From contig JANXZW010000058.1 of assembly GCA_025355305.1 (NCBI GenBank), positions 70,332 through 104,827 on the forward strand: a stretch of 34,496 bases of DNA, in the 5' to 3' direction. Positions 15,697 through 25,245 of the stretch are shown here, one piece after another (the stretch's first letter is position 1; each line of letters begins with the position of its first letter). The notes beneath the pieces were generated by a model. The model was not told where the DNA came from. It worked only from the letters and a program-made list of their open reading frames with translations, and did no database searches. Origin of the DNA: Actinomycetes bacterium. GTDB taxonomy: Bacteria; Actinomycetota; Actinomycetes; Nanopelagicales; Nanopelagicaceae. A program made the position numbers and the translations under genes.

Positions 15697-16305
15697 CTAT
15701 TTTGAAATGCGCGGCAAATTCCATGAGTATCTAATCGACAATTCGCGAACCAGAACAACGACCAGACCTCCCACAATGGCGGGGATCGCCTTATTCACCT
15801 GGAACTCGTTGAGCAATACATAGATCACCGCACCTGCGAGCGCAGAAGTTCCAATCGTCTCGCGGTGTAGCAGCACTGGCTCGGTCTGCGACAAGACATC
15901 GCGAAGCAATCCCCCGGTCACTGCGCCTGTGACTCCAAGGACAACTGCGATGACGGCACCCGAGTGGAATCCGATGGCGTAGTTGGTGCCGGAGACCGTT
16001 GCAACCGCCAACCCAAAGGTGTCCAGCGCGAGCAGGAAGCGACCCACAGGTTCAGAGCTCCTGCGCACAATCGTAATAAGGACAGCGACAAAAACGGCGG
16101 CAAAGAGCCACGGATTGGGGATCCAGGCGGGCTGGTGAACCAAGAAGAGGTTGCGGAAGGTTCCACCCGCGAGGGATGAAACTCCTGCGATAAGAATGAT
16201 CCCGCCGTAATCCATTCCCTTGGCGGCAGCAACGCGCGCTCCCACAGTGGCGAAGGCGAAGGTGGCGATGAGATCACAGATATTGACGAGAGATGACCAC
16301 TGCAT
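15697..16305 (-). CDS. TRIC/UPF0126-family membrane protein
   Basis: This 202-aa protein has about seven hydrophobic helices arranged as two related halves. It shows the family repeats: an N-terminal FAFATVGARVAA, GGTFRNLF in the first half, LDTFGLAVATVSGTN in the middle, and GGLLRDVL in the second half, ending in a short basic tail. The family (YadS/YicG and TRIC cation channels) forms trimeric channels; bacterial members may conduct potassium or transport small molecules. It lies just after the tRNA-Glu gene on the same strand and converges with hipA across about 156 bases in which I see no clear terminator. Confidence 0.88.
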   Translation of the reverse strand: MQWSSLVNICDLIATFAFATVGARVAAAKGMDYGGIILIAGVSSLAGGTFRNLFLVHQPAWIPNPWLFAAVFVAVLITIVRRSSEPVGRFLLALDTFGLAVATVSGTNYAIGFHSGAVIAVVLGVTGAVTGGLLRDVLSQTEPVLLHRETIGTSALAGAVIYVLLNEFQVNKAIPAIVGGLVVVLVRELSIRYSWNLPRISK

Positions 16306-16337
16306 GGGTATCTGCTCCAGTCTTAGCGCGGAAGTGG

Positions 16338-16410
16338 TAGCCCCGAAGGGATTCGAACCCTCGTAGCTGACTTGAGAAGCCAGAGTCCTAGGCCACTAGA
16401 CGACGGGGCC
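16338..16410 (-). tRNA. tRNA-Glu (anticodon CTC)
   Basis: Acceptor GGCCCCG pairs with CGGGGCT (one G-T pair). Anticodon stem CTGGC/GTCAG encloses TTCTCAA with CTC (complement of 16374-16376), T-loop TTCGAAT, discriminator A. The three bases beyond (16335-16337) read CCA on this strand, possibly an encoded tail. Confidence 0.95.
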
Positions 16411-16442
16411 GCGCTATTTACTTGTACATCTTTCGTGCTGGG

Positions 16443-16514
16443 CTGGGGTACCAGGACTCGAACCTAGACACGCTGAACCAGAATCAGCAGGGCTGCCAAT
16501 TACCCCATACCCCA
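16443..16514 (-). tRNA. tRNA-Gln (anticodon CTG)
   Basis: Acceptor TGGGGTA pairs with TACCCCA; anticodon stem GCTGA/TCAGC holds TTCTGGT with CTG (complement of 16479-16481); T-loop TTCGAGT; discriminator G. It sits between gltX and tRNA-Glu on the same strand. Confidence 0.95.
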
Positions 16515-16579
16515 AGGTCTCCCAACAAGCTGACCCTTTCGGGCCATGGAGAAGGATAACCTGTAAAACCGGGTGGAGA

Positions 16580-18037
16580 TTACAGGGAGGCCTTGATCCG
16601 CTCCAAACTCTTCTCTTTGCCTAGAAGTTCCATCGATTCAAAGAGGGGTGGCGAGATATGGCTTCCAGTAACGGCTATCCGGACCGCCCCAAATGCGACG
16701 CGCGGTTTAAGAGCTAACTCTTCGATAAGAGCGGCACGCAGGACCCCCTCGATACCTTCGTGGCTCCACTCCGCCAAGGAGGTGAGGCGGTCTAGTGATA
16801 CTTGCAATACCTTCTTACTCTGCTCATCGGCGATCTTAGAGAGCGAATCTTGCGCAACGGCAAAATCTTGGGTGAATAAGAATTTAAGCATCGGTGGAAT
16901 CTCAGCCAGTGTCGTGATTCGCTCCTGAATAATAGGTAGTGCCAGCTTCACTAATGCAACCTCGGACTCTCTCCCCGTTATTACCCCTGCGCGAGTGAGA
17001 AATGGAAGGGACCAGTTCAAAAACGCCTCAGGAGTCAGGGCGCGAATCTTGTCACCGTTAATCGCTTCCAGCTTCTTCATATCAAAGCGCGCTGGACTGG
17101 AGTGCACCCGCTCAACGGTAAAGAGTTCAACGAGTTCTTGCATAGTGACATCTTCGCGATCTTCACCGGGTGACCAACCCAGAAGGGCGAGATAGTTGCA
17201 AATAGCTTCGGGCAGGTAACCGGCCTCGCGATACCACGCAATCGAAACTTCGCCATTGCGCTTGGAGAGTTTGGCGTTGTCCTGGCCCATGACAAATGGG
17301 AGGTGAGCAAAGAGTGGGTAATCCTCTGGTGCAACGCCCATTGCTTGATAGACGCGAATCTGCCGTGGCGTTGATGAGAGCAGATCTTCGCCTCTAAGCA
17401 CGTGGGTGATCTTCATCAGAACATCGTCAACCGCAACGGCTAGCGTGTAGAGCGGTGAACCGTCATTGCGCGCCAAAACAAAATCAGGAACGAAGTTGTG
17501 ATCAAAACTAACTTCTCCCCGAATCAAATCTGTAAATGTTGTGGAGCCCTCAGGCATCAACATGCGCACAACCGGCTTGCGACCCAAAGTGAGGTATTCG
17601 GCAACCTGCTCTGGAGTGAGATTGCGACAATGAGCGTTGTAACCAGGAGCGTTATTAGCCGCGCGCTGCGCCTCCCGAACCGCCTCTAACTCCTCGGCCG
17701 AGCAATAACAGTGATAGGCGAAGCCCGTATCCAAAAATTGTTGGGCATACTTGGCGTAGATATCTAGTCGCTGCGATTGGAGATAAGGACCGTACGGTCC
17801 CCCTACTTCGGGACCCTCATCCCATTCCAGCCCGAGCCAGCGCAGCGTTCCAAGCGCCGCCTGAATGTACTCGTCAGTGACACGATCGGTATCGGTATCT
17901 TCAATGCGAAAAACGAACCTTCCCCCCGTGTGTCGGGCGTAAGCCCAATCAAAGAGCGCGGTACGAATATTGCCGACATGCAGCTCACCCGTTGGAGATG
18001 GGGCGAAGCGGACTCGTACCTCTTTGGTGCTAGACAT
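16580..18037 (-). CDS. gltX: Glutamyl-tRNA synthetase
   Basis: This class I synthetase charges tRNA-Glu. The catalytic start reads RFAPSPTGELHVGN (HVGN as the HIGH motif) and the second signature is KLSKRNG, with a helical anticodon-binding C-domain. I take ATG 18037 as the start because AAGGTGA lies about nine bases upstream; a GTG three codons earlier (18046) is possible. Either start overlaps the end of the upstream fumarylacetoacetate-hydrolase-family gene by several bases. In this form the protein is 485 aa, usual for actinobacteria. It is followed by tRNA-Gln and tRNA-Glu, one of them its own substrate. Actinobacteria often use a non-discriminating GltX plus GatCAB for Gln-tRNA; the window does not settle this. 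Confidence 0.97.
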   Translation of the reverse strand: MSSTKEVRVRFAPSPTGELHVGNIRTALFDWAYARHTGGRFVFRIEDTDTDRVTDEYIQAALGTLRWLGLEWDEGPEVGGPYGPYLQSQRLDIYAKYAQQFLDTGFAYHCYCSAEELEAVREAQRAANNAPGYNAHCRNLTPEQVAEYLTLGRKPVVRMLMPEGSTTFTDLIRGEVSFDHNFVPDFVLARNDGSPLYTLAVAVDDVLMKITHVLRGEDLLSSTPRQIRVYQAMGVAPEDYPLFAHLPFVMGQDNAKLSKRNGEVSIAWYREAGYLPEAICNYLALLGWSPGEDREDVTMQELVELFTVERVHSSPARFDMKKLEAINGDKIRALTPEAFLNWSLPFLTRAGVITGRESEVALVKLALPIIQERITTLAEIPPMLKFLFTQDFAVAQDSLSKIADEQSKKVLQVSLDRLTSLAEWSHEGIEGVLRAALIEELALKPRVAFGAVRIAVTGSHISPPLFESMELLGKEKSLERIKASL

Positions 18038-18821
18038 TTTTAGCACTCACCTTGTTGGTTAAAACGCCGAGTCCTTCGATACTCACTTCAACGGTAGAAC
18101 CTGCCGGCATCGGACCAATTCCCGCTGGTGTACCAGTCAGAATGACATCACCAGGCAGAAGGGTCATCACCTGGGTAACAAAAGCAATAATTTGTGGCAC
18201 GTTGAAAATCATGGAACTCAAAGGTTCAGATTGCCGAACCTCGCCATTCACCGTGGTTGAAATGACCTGAGATCCAGGTTGGTAATCGGTCTCAATCCAC
18301 GGTCCGAGGGGGGCGAAGGTGTCAAAACCCTTGGCGCGAGTCCACTGACCATCTTTCTTCTGCAGGTCTCTGGCGGTCACATCGTTGCCGATCGTGTAGC
18401 CAAAGATCACATCGCTGTAGCGCTCAATAGGGACATCCTTACAAATCCGCCCAATCACAATTGCCAGTTCGCCCTCAAAATCGACGCGATCTGACATACG
18501 AGGCCATTGAATCGTGTCATGAGGACCGATCACTGCCGTATTCGGTTTCAAAAAAATAATTGGCTCTTCCGGAACAGCAGAATCCATCTCGGCGGCATGG
18601 TCGGCATAATTCTTTCCTATGCAGAGAACTTTGCTCCTTGGAATGACGGGGGCAAGTAATTTGACCTCACTGAGATCCACCTTGGTCTCGGTTGGGATAA
18701 TCCCTTGATAAATGGGATCCCCTTTGAGGACAAGGATCTGATCCTGCGCGTTAATGACTCCAAAGTGGGGATCGGTGCCGATGCCGACCGATTCATTCGG
18801 CGTAAATCTAACAATACGCAT
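18030..18821 (-). CDS. Fumarylacetoacetate-hydrolase-family protein
   Basis: This 263-aa protein has a C-terminal FAH fold: VLCIGKNYADHAAEM near residues 65-79, FLKPNTAVIGP, the metal-binding VDFEGELAIVIG (E116/E118 region), FGYTIGNDVTARDLQ, and TGTPAGIGPM near the end. The family includes acylpyruvases, oxaloacetate decarboxylases and 2-hydroxyhepta-2,4-diene-1,7-dioate isomerases; most uncharacterised members behave as acylpyruvate hydrolases or oxaloacetate tautomerases. The gene next to gltX is a conserved actinobacterial neighbourhood (compare Rv2993c), which tells little about substrate. It starts 18 bases after corC and overlaps gltX. Confidence 0.9.
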   Translation of the reverse strand: MRIVRFTPNESVGIGTDPHFGVINAQDQILVLKGDPIYQGIIPTETKVDLSEVKLLAPVIPRSKVLCIGKNYADHAAEMDSAVPEEPIIFLKPNTAVIGPHDTIQWPRMSDRVDFEGELAIVIGRICKDVPIERYSDVIFGYTIGNDVTARDLQKKDGQWTRAKGFDTFAPLGPWIETDYQPGSQVISTTVNGEVRQSEPLSSMIFNVPQIIAFVTQVMTLLPGDVILTGTPAGIGPMPAGSTVEVSIEGLGVLTNKVSAKNV

Positions 18822-18839
18822 GGGCCAAGCCTATCTTGC

Positions 18840-19706
18840 TTACTTAAGCTCACCCTCACCCAGGGTCGGCTGGGCCTTGGTAGCGAGCACGGTAGCGATC
18901 CGGTGGCGCCGACCAACCGGGCGTTCAGCCACCAATGTCCAGCCCGCAAGTGTTATTTCGCTGCCGGGAATAGGCACTCGGCCAAGTTCTTTAGCAAGTA
19001 GCCCGCCAACGCTATCAACGTCTTCTGTAGCGGCTTCTTCTAGTTCGATCTTAAAGGCGGCGGCAAAGTCATCGATATTGAGGCGAGCGGAAAGACGCGC
19101 CTGTGAATCCGAGAGCCATTCGACCTCTTCAGCCTCATCGTCATACTCATCAGCGATCTCGCCAACGATCTCTTCCAAGATGTCTTCGATGGTGATCAGA
19201 CCGGCAGTTCCGCCGTACTCATCTATCACAATCGCCATATGAATCTGATCGCGCTGCATCTCCTTGAGAAGATCTGCTGCCGTCTTATTTTCGGGAACGA
19301 AGGAGGCAAGTCGTAGATGTTCCGCGACGCTCTCGCTCTGCTCGGAGTCGTGATGTTCATGAACGCGTCTAGCCAAATCCTTAACGTAGGCGATACCAAT
19401 AACGTCATCGAGATTCTCTGCAATGACGGGAATTCGAGTAAATCCAGAGCGCAGCGCGAGTGAGAGCCCTTGGCGTAAGGTGCGATTGCCCTCTATCCAG
19501 ACAATATCCGTTCGCGGAACCATAAGTTCGCGCACAAGAGTGTCACCAAGGTCTAAGACCGACTGAATCATCTCACGCTGGGATTCGACGATGATCGAAC
19601 GCTCCCCGGCTTGATCTACAAGCTTGCGTAGATCGTTCTCATCATTAAAAATGGTGGGAAATGTGATCCCATAGCGCTTTAAATTTCTAAGAATTCTGTC
19701 GACCAT
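18840..19706 (-). CDS. corC: CorC/HlyC-type CBS-domain protein
   Basis: The protein has a pair of CBS domains (about residues 55-180, with LVRELMVPRTDIVWI and the IDEYGGTAGLITIEDILEEIVG signature) and a C-terminal CorC_HlyC domain (WLSDSQARLSARLNIDDF to RRHRIATVL). It lacks the N-terminal membrane DUF21 domain of larger relatives, matching E. coli CorC/YbeX in size (about 288 aa). The ATG at 19706 shares one base with the ybeY stop, TAATG, so I prefer it to the GTG at 19721. The phoH-ybeY-corC order repeats that of E. coli ybeZ-ybeY-ybeX, which is linked to ribosome maturation and metal homeostasis. Confidence 0.92.
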   Translation of the reverse strand: MVDRILRNLKRYGITFPTIFNDENDLRKLVDQAGERSIIVESQREMIQSVLDLGDTLVRELMVPRTDIVWIEGNRTLRQGLSLALRSGFTRIPVIAENLDDVIGIAYVKDLARRVHEHHDSEQSESVAEHLRLASFVPENKTAADLLKEMQRDQIHMAIVIDEYGGTAGLITIEDILEEIVGEIADEYDDEAEEVEWLSDSQARLSARLNIDDFAAAFKIELEEAATEDVDSVGGLLAKELGRVPIPGSEITLAGWTLVAERPVGRRHRIATVLATKAQPTLGEGELK

Positions 19707-20134
19707 TAACGCGCCTGCCACTTAGCCAAGATCGACTCTTGCAATTCGAACATAATTTTCTCTTCATCAACATCTGCGTGGTCATACCCCAGGCAATGCA
19801 AGATGCCGTGAATTGTTAAGAGGTGGAGTTCTGCTTCCAGACCGCTCTTAGCCTGCACTTCGGCAAATTGCGGACAGAGCACGATGTCTCCCACGATGCC
19901 GGGCTCTGGAGAGTCAGGAATCAACTCATCCATCGGGAAAGAGAGCACGTCGGTTGGACCTTTGAGATCCATCCACTCTTCATGCAATTCACTCATGCGC
20001 GCTTCATCCACGATGGAAATCGCCAGGTCACAATCCTCGTGCAAACCCATCCGGCGCATCGCAAATTCGGCAACGCTTATAAGCTCAGCCTCGCCAACTA
20101 CAACGCCCGACTCATTTGAAAGCTCGATATTCAT
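19706..20134 (-). CDS. ybeY: Endoribonuclease YbeY (rRNA maturation/quality control)
   Basis: This 142-aa zinc endoribonuclease acts in 16S rRNA 3'-end maturation and ribosome quality control. The metal motif is H109-G-I-L-H113-x5-H119 ([11 protein letters not shown]), and the upstream [10 protein letters not shown] strand is typical. The protein is full length. It lies 21 bases after phoH and shares one base with corC, consistent with one translational unit. Confidence 0.96.
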   Translation of the reverse strand: MNIELSNESGVVVGEAELISVAEFAMRRMGLHEDCDLAISIVDEARMSELHEEWMDLKGPTDVLSFPMDELIPDSPEPGIVGDIVLCPQFAEVQAKSGLEAELHLLTIHGILHCLGYDHADVDEEKIMFELQESILAKWQAR

Positions 20135-20155
20135 AGCGCACTCGCAATGGCGAGC

Positions 20156-21157
20156 TTAGCGATCACCAGCTCCAGTAGTGCGCACCGTTCTAAGGTTCGC
20201 GCTCTTTGCAGCATCAAATCGCCCATAAGCGCTGACGATCTCACCGACCAAACGATTTCGAACGACATCTTCTGCGGTCAGATGCATGAAGCAGATGTCA
20301 TCGACTCCGTCCAAGATATCGCCTACAACTTTTAACCCAGATGGAGTTCCATTTGGAAGGTCTACTTGAGTGACATCACCCGTAATTACCATCTTGGAGC
20401 CAAAGCCCAGGCGAGTCAGAAACATCTTCATCTGCTCCGCAGAAGTGTTTTGGGCCTCATCCAGAATAACGAAGGCATCGTTGAGGGTGCGACCTCGCAT
20501 GTAGGCGAGAGGCGCGATCTCAATAATTCCTGACTGCATCAACCGCGGGATCGACTCTTGGTCGATCATGTCATGGAGCGCATCAAAGAGTGGCCGCAGA
20601 TATGGATCGATCTTCTCTTGCAATGTGCCAGGCAAGAATCCGAGGCGTTCACCTGCCTCAACCGCAGGACGGGTCAAGATAATGCGATTAACTTCCTTCG
20701 CCTGCAAGGATTGAATCGCCTTCGCCATTGCCAGGTAGGTCTTACCAGTACCAGCGGGGCCGACGCCAAAGGTGATGGTGTTCTCATCAATCGCCTCTAC
20801 GTAGCGCTTCTGATTGGCGGTCTTGGGGCGGATCGTCTTGCCACGATTGCTCAAGATATTGAGCGATAGAACCTCAGCCGGGTGATCAATCGGAACTCGT
20901 TTGACCATGCCGATGGCGTGATGGATCGCATCAAGAGTAAGTGATTGTCCGGCGCGAATCAGGACCAAGAGCTCCTTGACCAAGACCTCAAATTGAGCGG
21001 CCTCCTCTAAATCCCCCTTAGCGAAAATCTCATTGCCACGAAAGGTGATGAGGAGATTGGGGAAGGTGGACTCAAAGATACGCAGGTATGAATCTTGTGG
21101 TCCGGTGAGCGCGACCATAGAAATGGCGGCTGGGACGATAATCAAAGGTCTCTCCAT
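20156..21157 (-). CDS. phoH: PhoH-like ATPase (YbeZ)
   Basis: This is a 333-aa P-loop ATPase with Walker A GPAGTGKT at about 133-140, a FVILDEAQNTS Walker B, and VITGDVTQVDLP. An N-terminal KH-like region (IFESTFPNLLITFRG) precedes it. ATG 21157 is chosen over an upstream TTG (21166) because GGAAG sits just before it. In E. coli the homologue YbeZ partners with YbeY, fitting the next gene. It is thought to be an RNA-associated helicase or NTPase; the exact substrate is not known. Confidence 0.95.
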   Translation of the reverse strand: MERPLIIVPAAISMVALTGPQDSYLRIFESTFPNLLITFRGNEIFAKGDLEEAAQFEVLVKELLVLIRAGQSLTLDAIHHAIGMVKRVPIDHPAEVLSLNILSNRGKTIRPKTANQKRYVEAIDENTITFGVGPAGTGKTYLAMAKAIQSLQAKEVNRIILTRPAVEAGERLGFLPGTLQEKIDPYLRPLFDALHDMIDQESIPRLMQSGIIEIAPLAYMRGRTLNDAFVILDEAQNTSAEQMKMFLTRLGFGSKMVITGDVTQVDLPNGTPSGLKVVGDILDGVDDICFMHLTAEDVVRNRLVGEIVSAYGRFDAAKSANLRTVRTTGAGDR

Positions 21158-21175
21158 TACTTCCAAATCTTACGG

Positions 21176-21508
21176 TTAACCGGGCGGCCACGCGAATGGA
21201 CGGCCACCTAATAAATGCATGTGGGCGTGGAAAACGCTCTGACCAGCGTTCGCTCCGGTGTTAAAAGTAATTCGGTAACCATCTAAGTCCAGTTTTGCGG
21301 CGAGTCCGCGGCCTGCTGCAAAGAGCTCTGACATGGTCGCAGAATCAGCTGCGGCGAGCTCAGCGGCGTTCTCGTAATGGGCACGAGGAATCACCAAGAT
21401 ATGAGTTGGGGCCTGAGGGGCTAAGTCGTTAAATGCTAGGACCTGCTCGCTCTCATAGAGATAGTTTGTGGCTATCTCGCCATTTGCAATCTTGCAGAAG
21501 ATGCACAT
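21176..21508 (-). CDS. HIT-family nucleotide-binding hydrolase (HinT-like)
   Basis: The 110-aa form starting MCIFCKIANG is the conserved N-terminus, so I place the start at 21508; the longer frame to 21613 runs inside rsmE. The catalytic histidine triad is H94-x-H96-x-H98 in SVFHAHMHLLGG. Members hydrolyse AMP- or GMP-linked lysine, phosphoramidates or sulfates in the cytosol. The C-terminus is short (FAWPPG). It follows rsmE by 16 bases and precedes phoH by 18, in one operon. Confidence 0.93.
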   Translation of the reverse strand: MCIFCKIANGEIATNYLYESEQVLAFNDLAPQAPTHILVIPRAHYENAAELAAADSATMSELFAAGRGLAAKLDLDGYRITFNTGANAGQSVFHAHMHLLGGRPFAWPPG

Positions 21509-21524
21509 ACCCAAAAGCCTATAA

Positions 21525-22241
21525 CTACCAACGCCCGGTGAGGGCAGAAATAGCGCAAAGGGCTGCAAAGCCCGCGTGAGCAGAACGCAAGACCTCGCTG
21601 CCCAGGAGCACAACTTTTCCTCCTGCTGCCCCTAGCTCACCCAGCTCTTCCCCAGAGAGACCGCCTTCGGGACCAATTACAACGACAATCGCTCCTGGAG
21701 TTATCTGCTTGCTAGCCTCTGAAAGTTTGGTTGTAGCGCCTTCATGCAGGATGAAGAGGTTTGACTGATCGCCAAAGCGCTTAGCGATATGCGCGGTCGT
21801 AATCGGAGATTCAATTTCAGGCAGTCGCAATCGCCGAGATTGCTTTGCTGCGGCGATCGCGGTTGCCAACCATTTTTCGCCGAGGTCTTCTTGCCACTTT
21901 GCGATCGAACGAGCCGATTGCCAAGGAATAATGGTGGTAGCGCCCGCGACCGTGAGCAGTTCAATTGCCTCTTTTGCACGATCTGACTTCATCAGCGCTT
22001 GTATGACAACCAATTCTTGCGCTACCTCTTCGGGCAGACCACGCTCCAGGACAGCGAGAATAAAACTCTTTTTGCCAATCAGTTCAACCTGCCCACGCAG
22101 CCAGGCTCCTGAACCATCGGCGAGCATGAGCTCTTCGCCAACTTCAACGCGCACAACCTTGATGGCGTGGTGGGCCTCTTCACCTCTTACCTCAATGGTG
22201 CTTCCCGCCCCTAAATCTGGAACAAAGAAGAGAGTTAGCAT
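21525..22241 (-). CDS. rsmE: 16S rRNA (uracil1498-N3)-methyltransferase
   Basis: This 238-aa SPOUT methyltransferase modifies U1498 of 16S rRNA with S-adenosylmethionine. An N-terminal PUA-like domain (EEAHHAIKVVRVEVGEEL) precedes the knot, whose AdoMet loop reads VVIGPEGGLSGEEL and LGSEVLRSAHAGFAAL, the strongest signature. It starts three bases beyond the dnaJ stop, and the hrcA-dnaJ-rsmE order is widely conserved in Gram-positives. Confidence 0.96.
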   Translation of the reverse strand: MLTLFFVPDLGAGSTIEVRGEEAHHAIKVVRVEVGEELMLADGSGAWLRGQVELIGKKSFILAVLERGLPEEVAQELVVIQALMKSDRAKEAIELLTVAGATTIIPWQSARSIAKWQEDLGEKWLATAIAAAKQSRRLRLPEIESPITTAHIAKRFGDQSNLFILHEGATTKLSEASKQITPGAIVVVIGPEGGLSGEELGELGAAGGKVVLLGSEVLRSAHAGFAALCAISALTGRW

Positions 22242-22244
22242 GAA

Positions 22245-23366
22245 CTATCGATTAAACGCATCGCGAACGCGACCGAAGAGGCCGTGCTCGTGCTGATCCT
22301 TATTGCGATTTTGTACCTTAAAAGTATTCAATTTTTCACCGCGCAACTTTGTGAACTTGCGCATCAGATCTTGCTCCTCCTGGGAGAGCCGCTGCGGCGT
22401 AACGACCTCTACATGAACAATCAGATCGCCTCGTCCACCGCCCCGCAACTTGGCAACACCGAATCCGCGCAAGGTCATAGCATCCGCAGATTGGCAACCT
22501 GGCTTTATCTCAATGGGCTGCGGACCATCCAAAGTTTCTACAGTCACCGTCGTACCAAGCGCAGCTGCCGCCATCGAAATTGCGATCGAAATATGTAAAT
22601 CCTTACCATCCCGAGCCAAGAAATCGTGTGGCCTCTCCACAACCTCAACATACAAATCTCCGGCGGGTCCACCCCCAGGACCGACCTCACCCTGTCCAGG
22701 GAGGTGAATACGATTTCCACCTTCCACGCCTGCAGGGATCTTCACGCTGAGGGTGCGACGCGAGCGAACTCGACCATCTCCAGCGCATTCGTTGCAGGGA
22801 TTTGGAATCACCGAACCGTAACCGCTGCAATTGTTGCAAGGGCGACTTGTCATGACATTTCCGATGAAGGAACGCGTGACTTGTTGGATCTCACCGCGAC
22901 CCTTACAAATCCCACAGGTTTGCGCCTTTGAATCGTTGGCACAGCCACTTCCGTGACACTTCTCGCAACGGATCGCAGTTTCTACCGTGATCTCTCGCTC
23001 CGTGCCGAAGACGATCTCTTCCAAATTGAGTTCAACCCCAATCAGGGCATCTTGACCAGCACGCGCGCGCGAACGCGGACCCCGCTGACCCCCGCCGCCG
23101 AAGAAAGCATCCATGATGTCGCCAAAGCCGAAGTTTTGGGACCCTGCGAATTGCGAAAATTGGTCGCCACCAAGGTCGTACTTTTGTCGCTTGGTCGGAT
23201 CGCTCAACACCTCGTATGCCGCGGTTATCTCTTTAAATCTATCTTTGACAGTCGGATCTGGGTTTACATCAGGGTGAAACTCCCGAGCTAATTTCCGATA
23301 AGCCTTCTTAATTTCATCGAAGGATGAATCGCGATGCACTCCCAGCGCCTCGTAAAGATCAGCCAT
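22245..23366 (-). CDS. dnaJ: Chaperone DnaJ
   Basis: This 373-aa type I DnaJ activates DnaK ATPase and binds unfolded clients. The J domain has HPD at 31-33, followed by a Gly/Phe-rich stretch ([14 protein letters not shown]), four CxxCxGxG zinc repeats ([32 protein letters not shown]) and the C-terminal peptide-binding domains. It overlaps the hrcA end by eight bases. Linked to hrcA rather than to dnaK-grpE, it corresponds to the second DnaJ of actinobacteria. Confidence 0.97.
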   Translation of the reverse strand: MADLYEALGVHRDSSFDEIKKAYRKLAREFHPDVNPDPTVKDRFKEITAAYEVLSDPTKRQKYDLGGDQFSQFAGSQNFGFGDIMDAFFGGGGQRGPRSRARAGQDALIGVELNLEEIVFGTEREITVETAIRCEKCHGSGCANDSKAQTCGICKGRGEIQQVTRSFIGNVMTSRPCNNCSGYGSVIPNPCNECAGDGRVRSRRTLSVKIPAGVEGGNRIHLPGQGEVGPGGGPAGDLYVEVVERPHDFLARDGKDLHISIAISMAAAALGTTVTVETLDGPQPIEIKPGCQSADAMTLRGFGVAKLRGGGRGDLIVHVEVVTPQRLSQEEQDLMRKFTKLRGEKLNTFKVQNRNKDQHEHGLFGRVRDAFNR

Positions 23367-24084
23367 GCGTCGCTCCCCCTAAGAATTCTCCGATGTAGCC
23401 CGCCACGGCATTGACCGTGGCTATTGTTTGGGCGTAATCCATACGCGTGGGTCCAATAACCCCCAACGCACCGGTTGATTGTCCTTCAATTCCGTAGCCC
23501 ACGCTAATTAAAGATGTTGTCTGCAAGCTCTTCTCAGATTGTTCATCGCCGATGAGAACCTGCACGCTCTGGCTGGCATTGGCAAGTAGCCGAAGGAGTA
23601 CCACCTGCTCCTCCAAAGCTTCAAGAATCGGGAAGAGTGATATGACTGACTCCGGGGTCCCGCCCCGCGCTAAATTGGCCGCTCCCGAGAGAACGACCTT
23701 CTCCTCGTCCGGGTACTGAATGACAGCAACTTGCTTGGTGATCTGCGCTAGGAGTTTGGCGGTGCGAATCAGGAGATCATCTCGATCGTGAGCGTGAGAG
23801 AGAAAAGTTTCGATAGCACGGCGCTCGGCAAGGGAGAGTGGTTTAACCTGCGCCAACTTATCTACGAAGACGCGGTAGCCGTTTGTCGTGGGAATTCGCC
23901 CAGCACTGGTGTGCGGCTGTGTGATGAGACCTGCATCTTCCAGAATCGCCATATCGTTTCGAATTGTTGCAGGGGAGACTCCAAGCGGGTGGCGCTCTGC
24001 AATCGCCTTAGAACCCACTGGCTCTTGGGTCGCGACATACTCATCAACAATGGCGCGTAGGATTTCAAGTTGGCGTTCTTGCAT
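23359..24084 (-). CDS. hrcA: Heat-inducible repressor HrcA, internally shortened
   Basis: HrcA represses groE/dnaK operons at CIRCE sites. This copy is only 241 aa against about 335-345 aa usual. The winged-helix N-terminus is intact ([39 protein letters not shown]) and so is the C-terminal part ([28 protein letters not shown]). The missing stretch lies between VIQYP (residue 125, near base 23710) and [14 protein letters not shown], so about 100 central residues, the inserted domain between the GAF-like halves, are gone cleanly and in frame. No CIRCE element is visible upstream. It may still be functional, since the flanks are well conserved. Confidence 0.9.
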   Translation of the reverse strand: MQERQLEILRAIVDEYVATQEPVGSKAIAERHPLGVSPATIRNDMAILEDAGLITQPHTSAGRIPTTNGYRVFVDKLAQVKPLSLAERRAIETFLSHAHDRDDLLIRTAKLLAQITKQVAVIQYPDEEKVVLSGAANLARGGTPESVISLFPILEALEEQVVLLRLLANASQSVQVLIGDEQSEKSLQTTSLISVGYGIEGQSTGALGVIGPTRMDYAQTIATVNAVAGYIGEFLGGATHG

Positions 24085-24099
24085 AGTTTTCTAAATCTA

Positions 24100-25245
24100 C
24101 TACAACAGTATTTCGCGAACGATGCGATCTGCGATAAGTCGTCCGGTCTTACTCAAAACGACCGATCCGCGCTCCCAGCTCTCTCTCACAAGATAGCCAC
24201 CATTGAGGAAATCTGAGAGCGAACTCTCTTCTCTCTCTGAGAGAGTCGCGCGCGCAATGCCTCTAGCGAGACGAATCTGCAGCATGATCTCTTCGCTACG
24301 CGCCTGCTCCACAGTCAAAATCTCCTCTTCCTGCATCGGGTTACCCGCTTCCAACACCTTCTGGGTGTAGGCGGCGGGGTGCTTCACATTCCAAAAGCGT
24401 CGGCCATCGATATGTGAGTGCGCACCTGCCCCAGCCCCCCACCAGTTATCGCCGTTCCAGTAGGCCAAGTTGTGGCGCGACTGCGATCCCGGCCTAGACC
24501 AGTTACTTAATTCATACCAATCAAATCCTGCGGCGGTGAACTTCTCATCTGCCAGCAGATACTTATCGGCGGTTTGATCGTCATCAGGCATAACCACCTC
24601 ACCACGCTTCACCTGCGCGCCGAGTTTTGTTCCATTCTCAACGATGAGTGCATAAGCCGAGATATGTGTGATCGGTAGGCTAAGTGCGGTATCAACGGAG
24701 ACCTCCCAATCTTGCACTGACTCCCCTGCTGTTCCATAGATCAGATCAACGCTGATCTCGGTAAACCCTACTTCGCGCGCCCACTCTGTCGCCTTAAAAA
24801 TATTCTCGGGATTGTGTGTTCGATCCAGCGCGGCCAGAACATGTGGAACCGCTGACTGCATTCCAAAGGAGATGCGATTAAACCCCACCTCGCGTAACTC
24901 TGCCAATTTTGATTTGGTAACAGTGTCGGGATTGGCCTCTGTCGTTATTTCAGCATCGCTCTTTAGCTCAAAGTGCTCTCCGATCAACGAGATGACACGA
25001 CCTAAATCTGCCGCCGCCATCAGGGTTGGCGTGCCGCCGCCGAAGAAGATCGTTGGAACCGTCGATGCAGTAGAGGTTTCTCGCGCAAACTCAATTTCCC
25101 GAAGCAATAGCTCGATATAGGAGCGTGATGTCCCTGAAAAATCGTTGCTGATCGAAAGCTCAGAAGGTGTATACGTGTTGAAATCACAGTAACCACAACG
25201 CCTTACGCAGTACGGGATATGTACATAAAAGGCGAGCGTACTCAT
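24100..25245 (-). CDS. hemW: Radical SAM haem chaperone/oxidase HemW
   Basis: This 381-aa radical SAM protein has the cluster motif C13-x3-C17-x2-C20 ([11 protein letters not shown]), a GGGTPTLM glycine motif, [17 protein letters not shown] and a C-terminal HemN_C-like region. HemW, once called a coproporphyrinogen oxidase, loads haem into respiratory proteins; the CxxxCxxC without a fourth nearby cysteine favours HemW over HemN. Its start overlaps the end of lepA by four bases, and hrcA follows after 15, the usual lepA-hemW-hrcA-dnaJ order. Confidence 0.95.
   Translation of the reverse strand: MSTLAFYVHIPYCVRRCGYCDFNTYTPSELSISNDFSGTSRSYIELLLREIEFARETSTASTVPTIFFGGGTPTLMAAADLGRVISLIGEHFELKSDAEITTEANPDTVTKSKLAELREVGFNRISFGMQSAVPHVLAALDRTHNPENIFKATEWAREVGFTEISVDLIYGTAGESVQDWEVSVDTALSLPITHISAYALIVENGTKLGAQVKRGEVVMPDDDQTADKYLLADEKFTAAGFDWYELSNWSRPGSQSRHNLAYWNGDNWWGAGAGAHSHIDGRRFWNVKHPAAYTQKVLEAGNPMQEEEILTVEQARSEEIMLQIRLARGIARATLSEREESSLSDFLNGGYLVRESWERGSVVLSKTGRLIADRIVREILL

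Noticed and set aside
18045-18071. TTAGCACTC resembling half of a CIRCE element
   Set aside because: The second half (GAGTGCTAA) is not at the required distance, and the sequence lies inside the 3' end of the FAH-family coding region.
24181-24245. CTCTCT/AGAGAG repeats suggesting a hairpin
   Set aside because: They fall within the hemW coding frame, encoding serine/glutamate-rich residues, with no sign of a separate element.
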